64,000 bases of DNA from Candidatus Delongbacteria bacterium (GTDB taxonomy: Bacteria > CAIWAD01), in the NCBI GenBank assembly GCA_020634015.1, contig JACKCN010000004.1, positions 248,001 through 312,000 of the forward strand, given 5' to 3'. The first letter of the stretch is position 1. Each line of letters begins with the position of its first letter. The position numbers were made by a program, and so were the translations under genes. Of this stretch, positions 54,798-63,228 are shown one piece after another. The notes under the pieces were generated by a model. It was not told the origin of the DNA, searched no databases, and saw only the letters and a list, made by a program, of their open reading frames with translations.

Positions 54798-55557
54798 GTC
54801 CTCCGACGACTGGCACCGTCACTGGTTCGACCAGGACTACCTTGCCCTCTACGCCCACCGCGACCACCGCGAAGCCGACCGCTTCCTCGATCTGCTCCAC
54901 ACGAAGCACGGATTCCTGCCCCGGCAACCCGATGGGCGTGCCACGCTCGTGCTCGACCTGGGCTGCGGCAGTGGTCGTCACACACTGGAGCTGGCCCGCC
55001 GAGGCCATCAGGCGGTGGGGCTGGACTGGTCACCCGAGCTGCTGCAGGTGGCACACGCCGCCGATGACACCGGCCGATTCCTGCGGGCCGACATGGCCCA
55101 TCCTCCGCTGAAACCCGTGTTCGACTGGGTGCTCTCGTTGTTCACCAGTTTCGGGTATCACGCCGAAGACAGCGCCAACGAAGCCCAGCTGGCGCGGATG
55201 GCGGGTCTGGTGCGCCGCGGGGGCTCGCTGGTGATCGACTACCTGAATCCGGCCTGGCTGCACGCGCATCTGGTGCCCCAGAGCGAAAGCAGACTGGGCG
55301 AGCGCGTGGTACAGGAAACCCGTTGGATCGATGAGACACACAATCAGGTGATCAAGCAGATGGTCTTCCCCGATCTTCAGGGCGGGATCCGCACCGTGCG
55401 CGAAGCCGTGAAGCTCTACCCGGCATCCTGGTTTCTGGAGCGGCTCGCGGATCAGGGATTCCGTTGCTCGGCCCACATGGGCGAGCTGGATGGGCGCCCC
55501 TGGAGCTCGGGCAGCAGCCGCAGCATCCTGGTGCTGCACCAGGATGGCTCACGATGA
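54769..55557 (+). CDS. SAM-dependent methyltransferase in the bacillithiol operon (NmbA candidate)
   Basis: 262 aa. Class I Rossmann methyltransferase: motif I LVLDLGCGSGRHTLELARRG (~61-80), motif II VGLDWSPELLQ, DWVLSLFTSFGYHA (motif IV region) and GGSLVIDYLNP. It begins inside the kinase gene and its stop overlaps the bshC start (ATGA). An N-methyltransferase converting bacillithiol to N-methyl-bacillithiol (NmbA) has been described in green sulfur bacteria. Placement directly before bshC makes that role a good guess here, but it is inference. Confidence 0.8.
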   Translation: MNRTAQPSTESSDDWHRHWFDQDYLALYAHRDHREADRFLDLLHTKHGFLPRQPDGRATLVLDLGCGSGRHTLELARRGHQAVGLDWSPELLQVAHAADDTGRFLRADMAHPPLKPVFDWVLSLFTSFGYHAEDSANEAQLARMAGLVRRGGSLVIDYLNPAWLHAHLVPQSESRLGERVVQETRWIDETHNQVIKQMVFPDLQGGIRTVREAVKLYPASWFLERLADQGFRCSAHMGELDGRPWSSGSSRSILVLHQDGSR

Positions 55558-57122
55558 CACTCAACACCTCTCCACTCTGGCGCCTGCTGGACGCAACGGC
55601 CGTGGCGCTGCCCACCATCGAGAACCTGGCGGGACTGCGTGGCACCGCCCCGGATGGCGCTCCAGCGGCAAACCGCAAGGCTCTGGCCCGTCTGCTGGCT
55701 CACGAGCATCGCCTGGACCCCGACGCACTGCAGGCCCTGACCGAACTGGCCGCGGCGGACACGCCCGTGCTGGTCTGCGGGCAGCAGGCCGGATTGCTGC
55801 TGGGGCCCGGATACACGATTCACAAGGCGCTGGCCCTGCTCGCCCTGCGCGACCGCGTACGTGCGGCCACCGGTCGGCCCGCGGTGGCGGTGTTCTGGGT
55901 GGAAGCCAACGATCACGACTGGGCCGAAGTCGCGCGGATCCGCATTCCGGGACGCCCCGATTTCCGCCTGGCGTTGCCCACCGCCCTCGAAGGCCGCAGT
56001 GTGGGCAGAATTCCCTTCGACGCCACACTCAAGGGCCCGGTGCGCGGCCTGCTGTCCGAACTGGCCGCCGACTGGCCCGAGGATCTCCTTCATTCTGCAC
56101 AGGCCTGCCTGGACGATGCGGCCACGCCCGCAGCCTTCTTCTGCGAACTGCTGCGCACACTCACCAGGGGCAGTGGACTGATCGTGCTGGATCCCTCGCG
56201 CCCCGCGGTGCGCGAGCTTGCCGGTCCCTTCCATCGCCTGCTGCATGCGCGCTCCGTGCCACTGGCCGAGGCTGTCGCACGCTCGACTCCGCGCCTCGTC
56301 GATCTGGGCTTCACTCCGCCGGTCAGCGAGGCCGCCCGATTCCCCTGGTTCGTGGAAGTGGATGGCCGCCGCCAGCGCCCCAGCGACGAAATGCAGGCGG
56401 TGGCCTCGGTCGCGGGTCCCGCCGATCGGCTGAGCCCCGATGTGCTCGGCCGTCCTCTGTTGCAGGACTGGTTGCTGGGTACCGCGCTGAGTGTGCTGGG
56501 CCCCTCGGAGATTCTCTACAACTGCCAGATCGCGGGGGCCCACGAGGCCCTGGATCTGCAGGCCCCCATGCTCTGGCCGCGCCCCCGCCTGCGCTGGATC
56601 GGCCGGGAAGAACTGAATACCCTGCGCGCTCTGGGACTGGATCCGGCGGCTCCGCCCGTGCCCGGTCAACCCTGGCCCGAAGACTGGCTGCGCGGACTGG
56701 ACGGCATGGCCGAAGCCCTGGAGGCGGCCGATGAACTGCGTGAGCTGGGCATCCGATCCCGGGAGCTGGCCACCCGCTTCAGCGAGCGCGAGGACCTGCA
56801 GGATCTTCTGCCGATGGCCGAGCGTGCAATGGCTGCGCTGGCCCAGCTGGGCGAGCGGATCCAGGGGCTGGCGCGCAAGGGTCACAAACAGCAGCTGAAG
56901 GAAATCCATGCCCTCACCGACTGGCTGGATCATCCCGGTCTGCCCCAGGAGCGCCGCGTGAACAGCCTGGCCCTGCTGGCCCGGGCCGGACTCTCCCGTC
57001 TGGACCAGACGCTCTGGAGCCAGCTGGATCCGGCCGCCGAGGGCGTGAGCTGGCTGATCCACCACGCAGGACAGGTACACATCGAACAGGAACAAGCGCA
57101 AAGCGGGAGCCCGGACGCATGA
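55554..57122 (+). CDS. bshC: Bacillithiol biosynthesis cysteine-adding enzyme BshC
   Basis: 522 aa, family length ~540. BshC adds cysteine to glucosaminyl-malate, the last step of bacillithiol synthesis. Signature LVCGQQAGLLLGPGYTIHKALALL near residue 74, VFWVEANDHDWAEV (~115-128), LLGTALSVLGPSEILYNCQI and the C-terminal coiled coil. ATG at 55554 in an ATGA overlap; the longer frame lies inside the methyltransferase. Overlaps bshB1 likewise. Confidence 0.93.
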   Translation: MTLNTSPLWRLLDATAVALPTIENLAGLRGTAPDGAPAANRKALARLLAHEHRLDPDALQALTELAAADTPVLVCGQQAGLLLGPGYTIHKALALLALRDRVRAATGRPAVAVFWVEANDHDWAEVARIRIPGRPDFRLALPTALEGRSVGRIPFDATLKGPVRGLLSELAADWPEDLLHSAQACLDDAATPAAFFCELLRTLTRGSGLIVLDPSRPAVRELAGPFHRLLHARSVPLAEAVARSTPRLVDLGFTPPVSEAARFPWFVEVDGRRQRPSDEMQAVASVAGPADRLSPDVLGRPLLQDWLLGTALSVLGPSEILYNCQIAGAHEALDLQAPMLWPRPRLRWIGREELNTLRALGLDPAAPPVPGQPWPEDWLRGLDGMAEALEAADELRELGIRSRELATRFSEREDLQDLLPMAERAMAALAQLGERIQGLARKGHKQQLKEIHALTDWLDHPGLPQERRVNSLALLARAGLSRLDQTLWSQLDPAAEGVSWLIHHAGQVHIEQEQAQSGSPDA

Positions 57123-57838
57123 ACACGCAGGTTGATATCATCGGCTTCGGCCCCCATCCCGACGATGTGGAGATCAGCGCCGCCGGCACTCTGCTGCGCA
57201 TGAAGGACCAGGGCCACCGTATCGGCATCATCGATTTCACCGCCGGTGAAATGGGAACCCGGGGCAGCCGCGAGATCCGTGCCGAAGAAACCGCGGCCGC
57301 CAGCGCCGTGCTGCAGCTGGACATGCGCGAGAATCTGGACCTGGGTGATGGCAGGCTGGCCGATAGCCGCGAGAACGCACTGATCGTGGTGCAGGCCCTG
57401 CGCCGCTGGCGCCCCAAGGTCGTGCTCTCTGCCTGGCGCGAGGACTTCCATCCGGATCACGAAGCGGCGGCCCGGATTCTCAAGTCGGCGGTCTTTCTCT
57501 CGGGCATGGCCAAGGTGGACACGGACCAGGCGCCCTGGCGTCCCGGTGCGCTGCTCTACTATCCGGCGCGCCAGGAATTCAGGCCCAGTTTCGTGGTGGA
57601 CGTCACCGCACAGTGGTCCCGGCGCGAGCAGGCGGCGCATTGTTACAAGTCGCAGTTCCACAACCCGGACTCCACCGAGCCGGGCACCCAGATTTCCTCG
57701 CCGGATTTCTGGCACTGGGTCACGGCCCGGGCGATGTACTACGGCCAGCTGATCGGCGTACGGTACGGCGAGGCCTTCTTCGTCGACCGCACGCTTGAAC
57801 TGGACGACCCCGTTCTCACCTTCGGAAGAGGTCTGTGA
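57119..57838 (+). CDS. bshB1: GlcNAc-malate deacetylase BshB1
   Basis: 239 aa, PIG-L/LmbE family zinc deacetylase that removes acetyl from N-acetylglucosaminyl-malate. Zinc and catalytic motif GFGPHPDDVEISAAGTLL (HPDD, ~12-15), DFTAGEMGTRGS, LSAWREDFHPDHEAAA (HPDH) and CYKSQF with a substrate-loop His nearby. ATG overlaps the bshC stop; its own stop forms TGATG with bshA. Confidence 0.93.
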   Translation: MNTQVDIIGFGPHPDDVEISAAGTLLRMKDQGHRIGIIDFTAGEMGTRGSREIRAEETAAASAVLQLDMRENLDLGDGRLADSRENALIVVQALRRWRPKVVLSAWREDFHPDHEAAARILKSAVFLSGMAKVDTDQAPWRPGALLYYPARQEFRPSFVVDVTAQWSRREQAAHCYKSQFHNPDSTEPGTQISSPDFWHWVTARAMYYGQLIGVRYGEAFFVDRTLELDDPVLTFGRGL

Positions 57839-58959
57839 TGCGCATCGGAATCAGTTGTTATCCCACGCACGGCGGCAGCGGAGTGCTGGCCACCGAGCTG
57901 GGCATCGAGCTGGCACGCCGCGGGCATGTGGTGCACTTCCTCTGCTACAACAAACCCTTCCGGCTGGATCGGCTCTACAACAATGTTCACTTCCATCGGG
58001 TGCAGGTGAACGAGTACCCACTGTTCAAGTATCCACCCTACAGTCTGGCGCTGACCTCGGCGATGGTGGACGTGACACGCCACCATGACCTGCAGCTGAT
58101 GCACGCCCACTACGCGATTCCCCATTCCGTGAGCGCCTGGATGGCCCGCGAGATGCTCACCGACCGCAAGCTGCCCGTGGTCACCACCCTGCACGGCACC
58201 GACATCACCCTGGTGGGACAGCAGCCGGCATACGAAGAGATCACCTGTTTCGCGCTGCGGGCCAGCAATGGCATCACGGCCGTATCGGAAGATCTGGCCC
58301 GCCAGACCCGCGAGCTCTTCTGTCAGGACCTTTCGATCGAAACCATTCACAACTTCGTGGACACCCAGGTCTACAGACCCACGCGCAATACGGAACTGCG
58401 GTCGCAGTTCGCTCCTCCCGGAGTGCCTCTGCTGGTGCACGCCAGCAATTTCCGCCCGGTGAAACGCGTGCTGGACGCGATCCGGATCTTCGACCATGTC
58501 CAGCAGGAAACCGACTGCCGGCTGATCATGATGGGCATCGGCCCGGACCGCCAGGCCGCCGAGGACCTGGTGCACAGCCTGGGCCACGACGAGCGCGTGC
58601 ACTTCCTGGACAACCAGGAGTCCATTCTGGACCTGCTTTCCGTGGCCGACCTGCTGCTGCTGCCCTCCGAGACCGAGAGTTTCGGTCTGGTGGCCCTGGA
58701 AGCCATGAGCTGCGGGGTGCCCGTGCTGGCCAGCGATGTGGGCGGGCTGCGCGAACTGGTGGAGAGTGGCCGAACCGGTTTCCTGTGCCCGCGTGGCAAT
58801 CCCGAGGCCTTCGCCATGCGTGCCCTGCAGTTGCTCCAGGACCGCGGACTGTACGACCAGGTGGCCGGAGAGGCTCGCCAGAGTGCGGTGACCCGCTTCG
58901 ATACCAGTGTCATCGTGCCGCGCTACGAGGCCCACTACCAGCGGGTGCTGGAAAGCTGA
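57838..58959 (+). CDS. bshA: N-acetyl-alpha-D-glucosaminyl L-malate synthase BshA
   Basis: 373 aa, GT4 GT-B retaining glycosyltransferase joining UDP-GlcNAc to L-malate, the first bacillithiol step. Family marks: MRIGISCYPTHGGSGVLATELG, FKYPPYSLALTSAM, HAHYAIPHSVSA, VTTLHGTDITLVG, IHNFVDTQVYRP, LVHASNFRPVKRV and the nucleotide-sugar site PSETESFGLVALEAMSCGVPVLAS (element SFGLVALEAM). ATG at 57838 (TGATG) with an AGAGG site; an in-frame GTG one codon earlier is possible. Last gene of the operon. Confidence 0.95.
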   Translation: MRIGISCYPTHGGSGVLATELGIELARRGHVVHFLCYNKPFRLDRLYNNVHFHRVQVNEYPLFKYPPYSLALTSAMVDVTRHHDLQLMHAHYAIPHSVSAWMAREMLTDRKLPVVTTLHGTDITLVGQQPAYEEITCFALRASNGITAVSEDLARQTRELFCQDLSIETIHNFVDTQVYRPTRNTELRSQFAPPGVPLLVHASNFRPVKRVLDAIRIFDHVQQETDCRLIMMGIGPDRQAAEDLVHSLGHDERVHFLDNQESILDLLSVADLLLLPSETESFGLVALEAMSCGVPVLASDVGGLRELVESGRTGFLCPRGNPEAFAMRALQLLQDRGLYDQVAGEARQSAVTRFDTSVIVPRYEAHYQRVLES

Positions 58960-59154
58960 TCCCCCTTTGGCCACCCCCGAGGCAATCCTTGCACCGCGCC
59001 CGGGGCTGACCTAAGTTGGCGGACGCGCAATGGATCCCACGGTTCCACGGATCCGGTCGCCGCGAACCAAGAGAACAATCCAGACTTCGGCCCGATCCGG
59101 CGGGCTCCCCAACCATGCCGGCCACACGTCCGTGGCCCCAGTGAGGAGACATCC

Positions 59155-62100
59155 ATGCGCTCTCTGTCCCCCGTTTCGACGCCGCCCTCCCGCTTTGCCC
59201 GCGCGCTCTGCCTGGCGCTGCTGGCGGGTCTGCTGGCCGCTCCCGCCGGTGCGGTCCAGCTCAAGCACCGCACGCTGAACCCGCCGTCCGGCAGTCTGGT
59301 CTGGCAGGGAGCCGCTCAATCCTTCCGGGGAACCGGCAGTCACGTGCTGGTGCGCGTCAAGGGCGCTTTGGACAGCGCGATGCGCGACCAGGCCCGCAGC
59401 CAGGGCCTGAACCTGCTGCAGCCGCTGGGCAACGGGCTCTGGATCGCCGTGGCCAGCGGCAGCCCCGATCCGCACTCACTGAATCTGAATCTGGACTGGG
59501 CCTCCCCGATCGACGCCATCGACAAGAAAGGGCCCGGCGTGCGCGACGGCCAGTACGGCCCCTGGTCGCAGCTCGAGGACGGACGCCGGGTCTGCAACGT
59601 GATCTTCCATCGCGATGTGGACACCCAGCAGGCCGGTCGCTGGCTGCGCGGACTGGGCATTCCCGTGGGCGCCCATGTCAACACCAGTCACGGCTGGACC
59701 GTGGGTCTGGACGACGCGGAACTGCAGCTGCTGCTGAACACCGACGAGGTGCTCTGGATCCAGGAAACCAGCCCGCCCCTCGAGGACACCAACAACGGAG
59801 CGCGCACGCGCACCCACGCCGATGTGGTGCAGGCGGCGCCCTACAGCTTCCGTGGTGAAGACGTGACCGTGACCGTCTACGACGGTGGTCTGGTGGACGT
59901 GGCGCACAGCGCTTTCGAGGGCCGGGCGATCATCGGAACCTCCGAGAGCGGCAGCGTGGCCGACCATCCCACACACGTGGCGGGCAGCGTGGGCTGCAAT
60001 CACTCCACCTACTGGGGCATGGCCCCGGCCTGCGACATCGTGAGCTACGAGTACGAAAGCTGCACGCCCAACTGCCTCTACGATTCTCCCAGCGACATCG
60101 AGGCCGATCACGGCGAAGCGATCAACGTGCACGGCACCGACATCATCACCGTCTCGCTGGGCGCCAACATCTACAGCAATGGCTATCCCTGCAACTGGCA
60201 GGGCGACTACGAAACCGTGAGCGCCCTGATCGACGAGATCGTCGACGGCTCGCTGGGACGCAGCGTGATCATGACCTGGGCCGCGGGCAACGAGCGCGGT
60301 GGCGGACCCTGCGGCAGCAGCTTCTCCACCATGAGTGTGCCGTCCGGCGCCAAGAACCCCATCGTCGTGGGGGCCACCGTCAAGAACACCAGCGACAGCA
60401 TGACCTCCTTCTCCTCCTGGGGTCCCACCGACGACGGACGCGTCAAACCCGATGTCTGCGCCCCGGGCGAGAGCATCAACAGCACCTTCCCCGGCAACGG
60501 CACCGGCAACATGAGCGGCACGTCAATGGCCACGCCGATCACGGCGGGTTGCACGGCCCAGCTGGTGCAGGCCTGGCGCGCCTATGTGCCCGGCAGCGAG
60601 CGCCTGAGTCCGGCCCTGGCCAAGACCCTGCTGGTGCAGACCGCCGACGACCGCGGCAACACGGGCCCCGACTACATGTATGGATACGGCCGGATCAACG
60701 TGGAACAGGCCGTGGATGCCCTGCGTCTGGGGCATTGGCTGGAAGATCGGGTGGGACAGGATGAGGTCCGCGAATACAGCGTGACCGTGGCCCCCACCGA
60801 TTCCCGCCTGCAGGTCAGCCTGAGCTGGACCGACTGGCCGGGCGCCTATCTGGACCTGAGCGAACTGGTGGACGATCTGGACCTGGAACTGGTCTCCCCC
60901 TCGCAGCAGCTGCATGCGCCCTGGGTGCTCAACCCGGCCTCGCCCGCCTCGGCGGCCACCACGGGCACGGATGCGCTCAACACGGTGGAGCAGGTCACGG
61001 TCAACACTCCCGAAGCCGGCATCTGGACGATTCGTGTCACGGGTTCCAGCATTGCCCTGGACCAGCAGGACTTCGCGATCGTCGCCGACCTGCCGCTGCA
61101 GGCGGACAACACGGGCGTGATCGCCGGCATGGTCAGCGACTCGGAGACCAGCCAGGGTCTGGAAGCCCTCGTGCGCGCCCAGGAGCTGCCCGGCGCCGTG
61201 ATGTCGACCGTGGACGGCAGTTATGCCCTGCGCCTTCCCGTGGGTCGCAACGTGACCCTGGAATGCCTGCACGCCAGTTACCTCACGGCCACCCAGGCCG
61301 TGCTGGTGGGCGCCGACACCACCTGGGTCGATTTCAGCCTGGAGGCCCGTCCCAGTGCCACCCTGAGCCTGAGCATGCTCAACGGCGCCAGCCCTCTGCC
61401 CGGCGCGGCGATCAGCATCAGCAACGAGCTGGGCCAGTACGGCGACTTCGTCTGCGACGAGCAGGGCCAGCTGGATGTGGTACTGCCCGCGGGCACCAGC
61501 TACGATGTGCTGGCCACCTATTCCCGCGATGACAGTCTGTACACCGACCTCAGCCTGGAGATGGGCGGCAGTGCACACGCGCTGCAACTGGAAGGTCTGA
61601 GTTTCCTGCCCAGCGATGTGGACAACAGCGGCTACCAGATGGTGGACAATCTGGACATCCATCCCGGCGCTCCCGACTGGGCCTGGATCGAAATCGATCC
61701 GGATCTGGGCGGAACAGGCACGGTGCTGGACTTCAGCGGCGACGACCAGACCCAGACGATCACGCTGCCCTTCACCTTCACCCACTACGGTGTCGACTAC
61801 ACCACCCTCTCGATCTGCGGCAACGGCTGGGTCTCGATGGGCACCACCACCGACAACGACTGGAGCGGCGACCCGGGCTTCCCCGATCCCGATGGCCCGC
61901 CGGCGATCATCGCTCCCTTCTGGGAGGACCTCAGTCCCCAGCGCCCCACCAGCGGCAACATCTGCTGGCAGTATCTGGCCGACAGCGGCGAGCTGGTGGT
62001 GCAGTTCACGGCCATCGAGCAGTTCACTCCCACCACGGCCCATGAGACCTTCCAGGTCATCCTGCGTGATCCGTCGGTCTGGCCCACCGCTTCGGGCAAT

Positions 62101-63144
62101 GGCCAGATCCTCTTCCAGTATGGCGAGCTCGATGACATCACCGAGATCGCGGTCGGCATCGAGAACGAAGCCGAGGACGCGGGCCTGCAGGTCTACAACA
62201 ATGGCGAGTTCCACCCCAATGCCCCGGCCATTGCCCAGGGCACCGCGATTCTCTTCACCTCCATCGCCAGCGAAGGCGTGGCCGCGGGTCAGGTCACGCT
62301 CTTCCCCGAGGATGCCGAGCTGCTGGCCCAGACCCGGGTGGCCTCACTGGGTGACACGATCAGCGTGAATCCCGATGGTTCCTGGATGATGGACGGCCTG
62401 CTGCCCGGCCAGCGCCCGATCTGGATCCTGGGGCCCGCGGGCGTGGAATCCGTGATCCGCGTGGGCACGGTGCCCGTGGCCGATACCCTCTGGGTGCCCG
62501 AAGTCACGCTCTGGCAACTGGGCGCGCCGGTCAACACGCAACTGGTGGATCTGGACGGCCCGCTGGTGACCCTTGCCTGGCAGCAGCCGGAGTGGTTCCT
62601 GCCTCCCGAAGTCAATGGGAATGCCATCTCCAAGGGCCCCGAGCACAGTGTGGACGACTTCCTCTCCTGGCGCGTCTACCGCAAGAACGTCAGTGCGGGA
62701 GAACCCAGCTTCAGCCTGGCCGCCAGCAATCTGGCCGATACCACCTGGACCCAGACCCTGACCCTGCCCGGCGTCTACGAATACCGGGTGGCAGGCTGGT
62801 ACGCGGGCGGCGAGAGCCAGCCCGGTGACACCATCACCGTGGAAGCCGACTTCACCGGCCTGGACGCTGTGGTCCTGCCACTGGAATTCTATCTGGGCGA
62901 GCCCTACCCCAACCCCTTCAACAGCAGCACGCGCATCGCCTTCGGCCTGCCCGTGGCCAGCCATGTGCGCCTGGCCGTGTACAATCTCCTGGGTCAGGAA
63001 GTGGAACTGCTGCTGGACGGCGAGCTGGGGGCGGGTCATCATCAGGTCAGCTGGGACGGCACCCGTTTCGCCTCGGGCACCTACTTGCTGGGTTATCGCG
63101 ACGACAGTGGGTCACACGTGCGACGATTGCTGCAGATCAAGTAG
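59155..63144 (+). CDS. Large secreted subtilisin-like protease with C-terminal sorting domain
   Basis: 1329 aa. Signal peptide 1-34; inhibitor-like prodomain to ~200. S8 catalytic residues: Asp243 (VTVYDGG), His274 (DHPTHVAGS), oxyanion Asn379 (WAAGNERGG), Ser457 (MSGTSMATPI). After ~520: a P-domain-like beta-sandwich, carboxypeptidase-regulatory-like repeats (~660-800), a nidogen-like stretch (FTHYGVDYTTLSICGNGWVSM), then a FlgD/Por-type sorting domain (EPYPNPFNSSTRIAFGLP, RLAVYNLLGQE, LLQIK). Paired Cys (CTPNCLY) suggest disulfides. ATG with GAGGAG. Extracellular or surface protein; substrate unknown. Confidence 0.9.
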   Translation: MRSLSPVSTPPSRFARALCLALLAGLLAAPAGAVQLKHRTLNPPSGSLVWQGAAQSFRGTGSHVLVRVKGALDSAMRDQARSQGLNLLQPLGNGLWIAVASGSPDPHSLNLNLDWASPIDAIDKKGPGVRDGQYGPWSQLEDGRRVCNVIFHRDVDTQQAGRWLRGLGIPVGAHVNTSHGWTVGLDDAELQLLLNTDEVLWIQETSPPLEDTNNGARTRTHADVVQAAPYSFRGEDVTVTVYDGGLVDVAHSAFEGRAIIGTSESGSVADHPTHVAGSVGCNHSTYWGMAPACDIVSYEYESCTPNCLYDSPSDIEADHGEAINVHGTDIITVSLGANIYSNGYPCNWQGDYETVSALIDEIVDGSLGRSVIMTWAAGNERGGGPCGSSFSTMSVPSGAKNPIVVGATVKNTSDSMTSFSSWGPTDDGRVKPDVCAPGESINSTFPGNGTGNMSGTSMATPITAGCTAQLVQAWRAYVPGSERLSPALAKTLLVQTADDRGNTGPDYMYGYGRINVEQAVDALRLGHWLEDRVGQDEVREYSVTVAPTDSRLQVSLSWTDWPGAYLDLSELVDDLDLELVSPSQQLHAPWVLNPASPASAATTGTDALNTVEQVTVNTPEAGIWTIRVTGSSIALDQQDFAIVADLPLQADNTGVIAGMVSDSETSQGLEALVRAQELPGAVMSTVDGSYALRLPVGRNVTLECLHASYLTATQAVLVGADTTWVDFSLEARPSATLSLSMLNGASPLPGAAISISNELGQYGDFVCDEQGQLDVVLPAGTSYDVLATYSRDDSLYTDLSLEMGGSAHALQLEGLSFLPSDVDNSGYQMVDNLDIHPGAPDWAWIEIDPDLGGTGTVLDFSGDDQTQTITLPFTFTHYGVDYTTLSICGNGWVSMGTTTDNDWSGDPGFPDPDGPPAIIAPFWEDLSPQRPTSGNICWQYLADSGELVVQFTAIEQFTPTTAHETFQVILRDPSVWPTASGNGQILFQYGELDDITEIAVGIENEAEDAGLQVYNNGEFHPNAPAIAQGTAILFTSIASEGVAAGQVTLFPEDAELLAQTRVASLGDTISVNPDGSWMMDGLLPGQRPIWILGPAGVESVIRVGTVPVADTLWVPEVTLWQLGAPVNTQLVDLDGPLVTLAWQQPEWFLPPEVNGNAISKGPEHSVDDFLSWRVYRKNVSAGEPSFSLAASNLADTTWTQTLTLPGVYEYRVAGWYAGGESQPGDTITVEADFTGLDAVVLPLEFYLGEPYPNPFNSSTRIAFGLPVASHVRLAVYNLLGQEVELLLDGELGAGHHQVSWDGTRFASGTYLLGYRDDSGSHVRRLLQIK

Positions 63145-63169
63145 CTCACCACGAACGCAGAAGACAGAA

Positions 63170-63205
63170 CGCCCTCCGGAAGCTCTCCGGAGGGCGTTTC
63201 CTTTG
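63170..63205 (+). terminator. Intrinsic terminator of the protease gene
   Basis: Stem CGCCCTCCGGA / TCCGGAGGGCG (11 bp, five-base loop) then TTTCCTTTG, 26 bases after the stop, between convergent genes. Confidence 0.8.
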
Positions 63206-63228
63206 TGCAGCTCGGCAGGTGGCCCACC

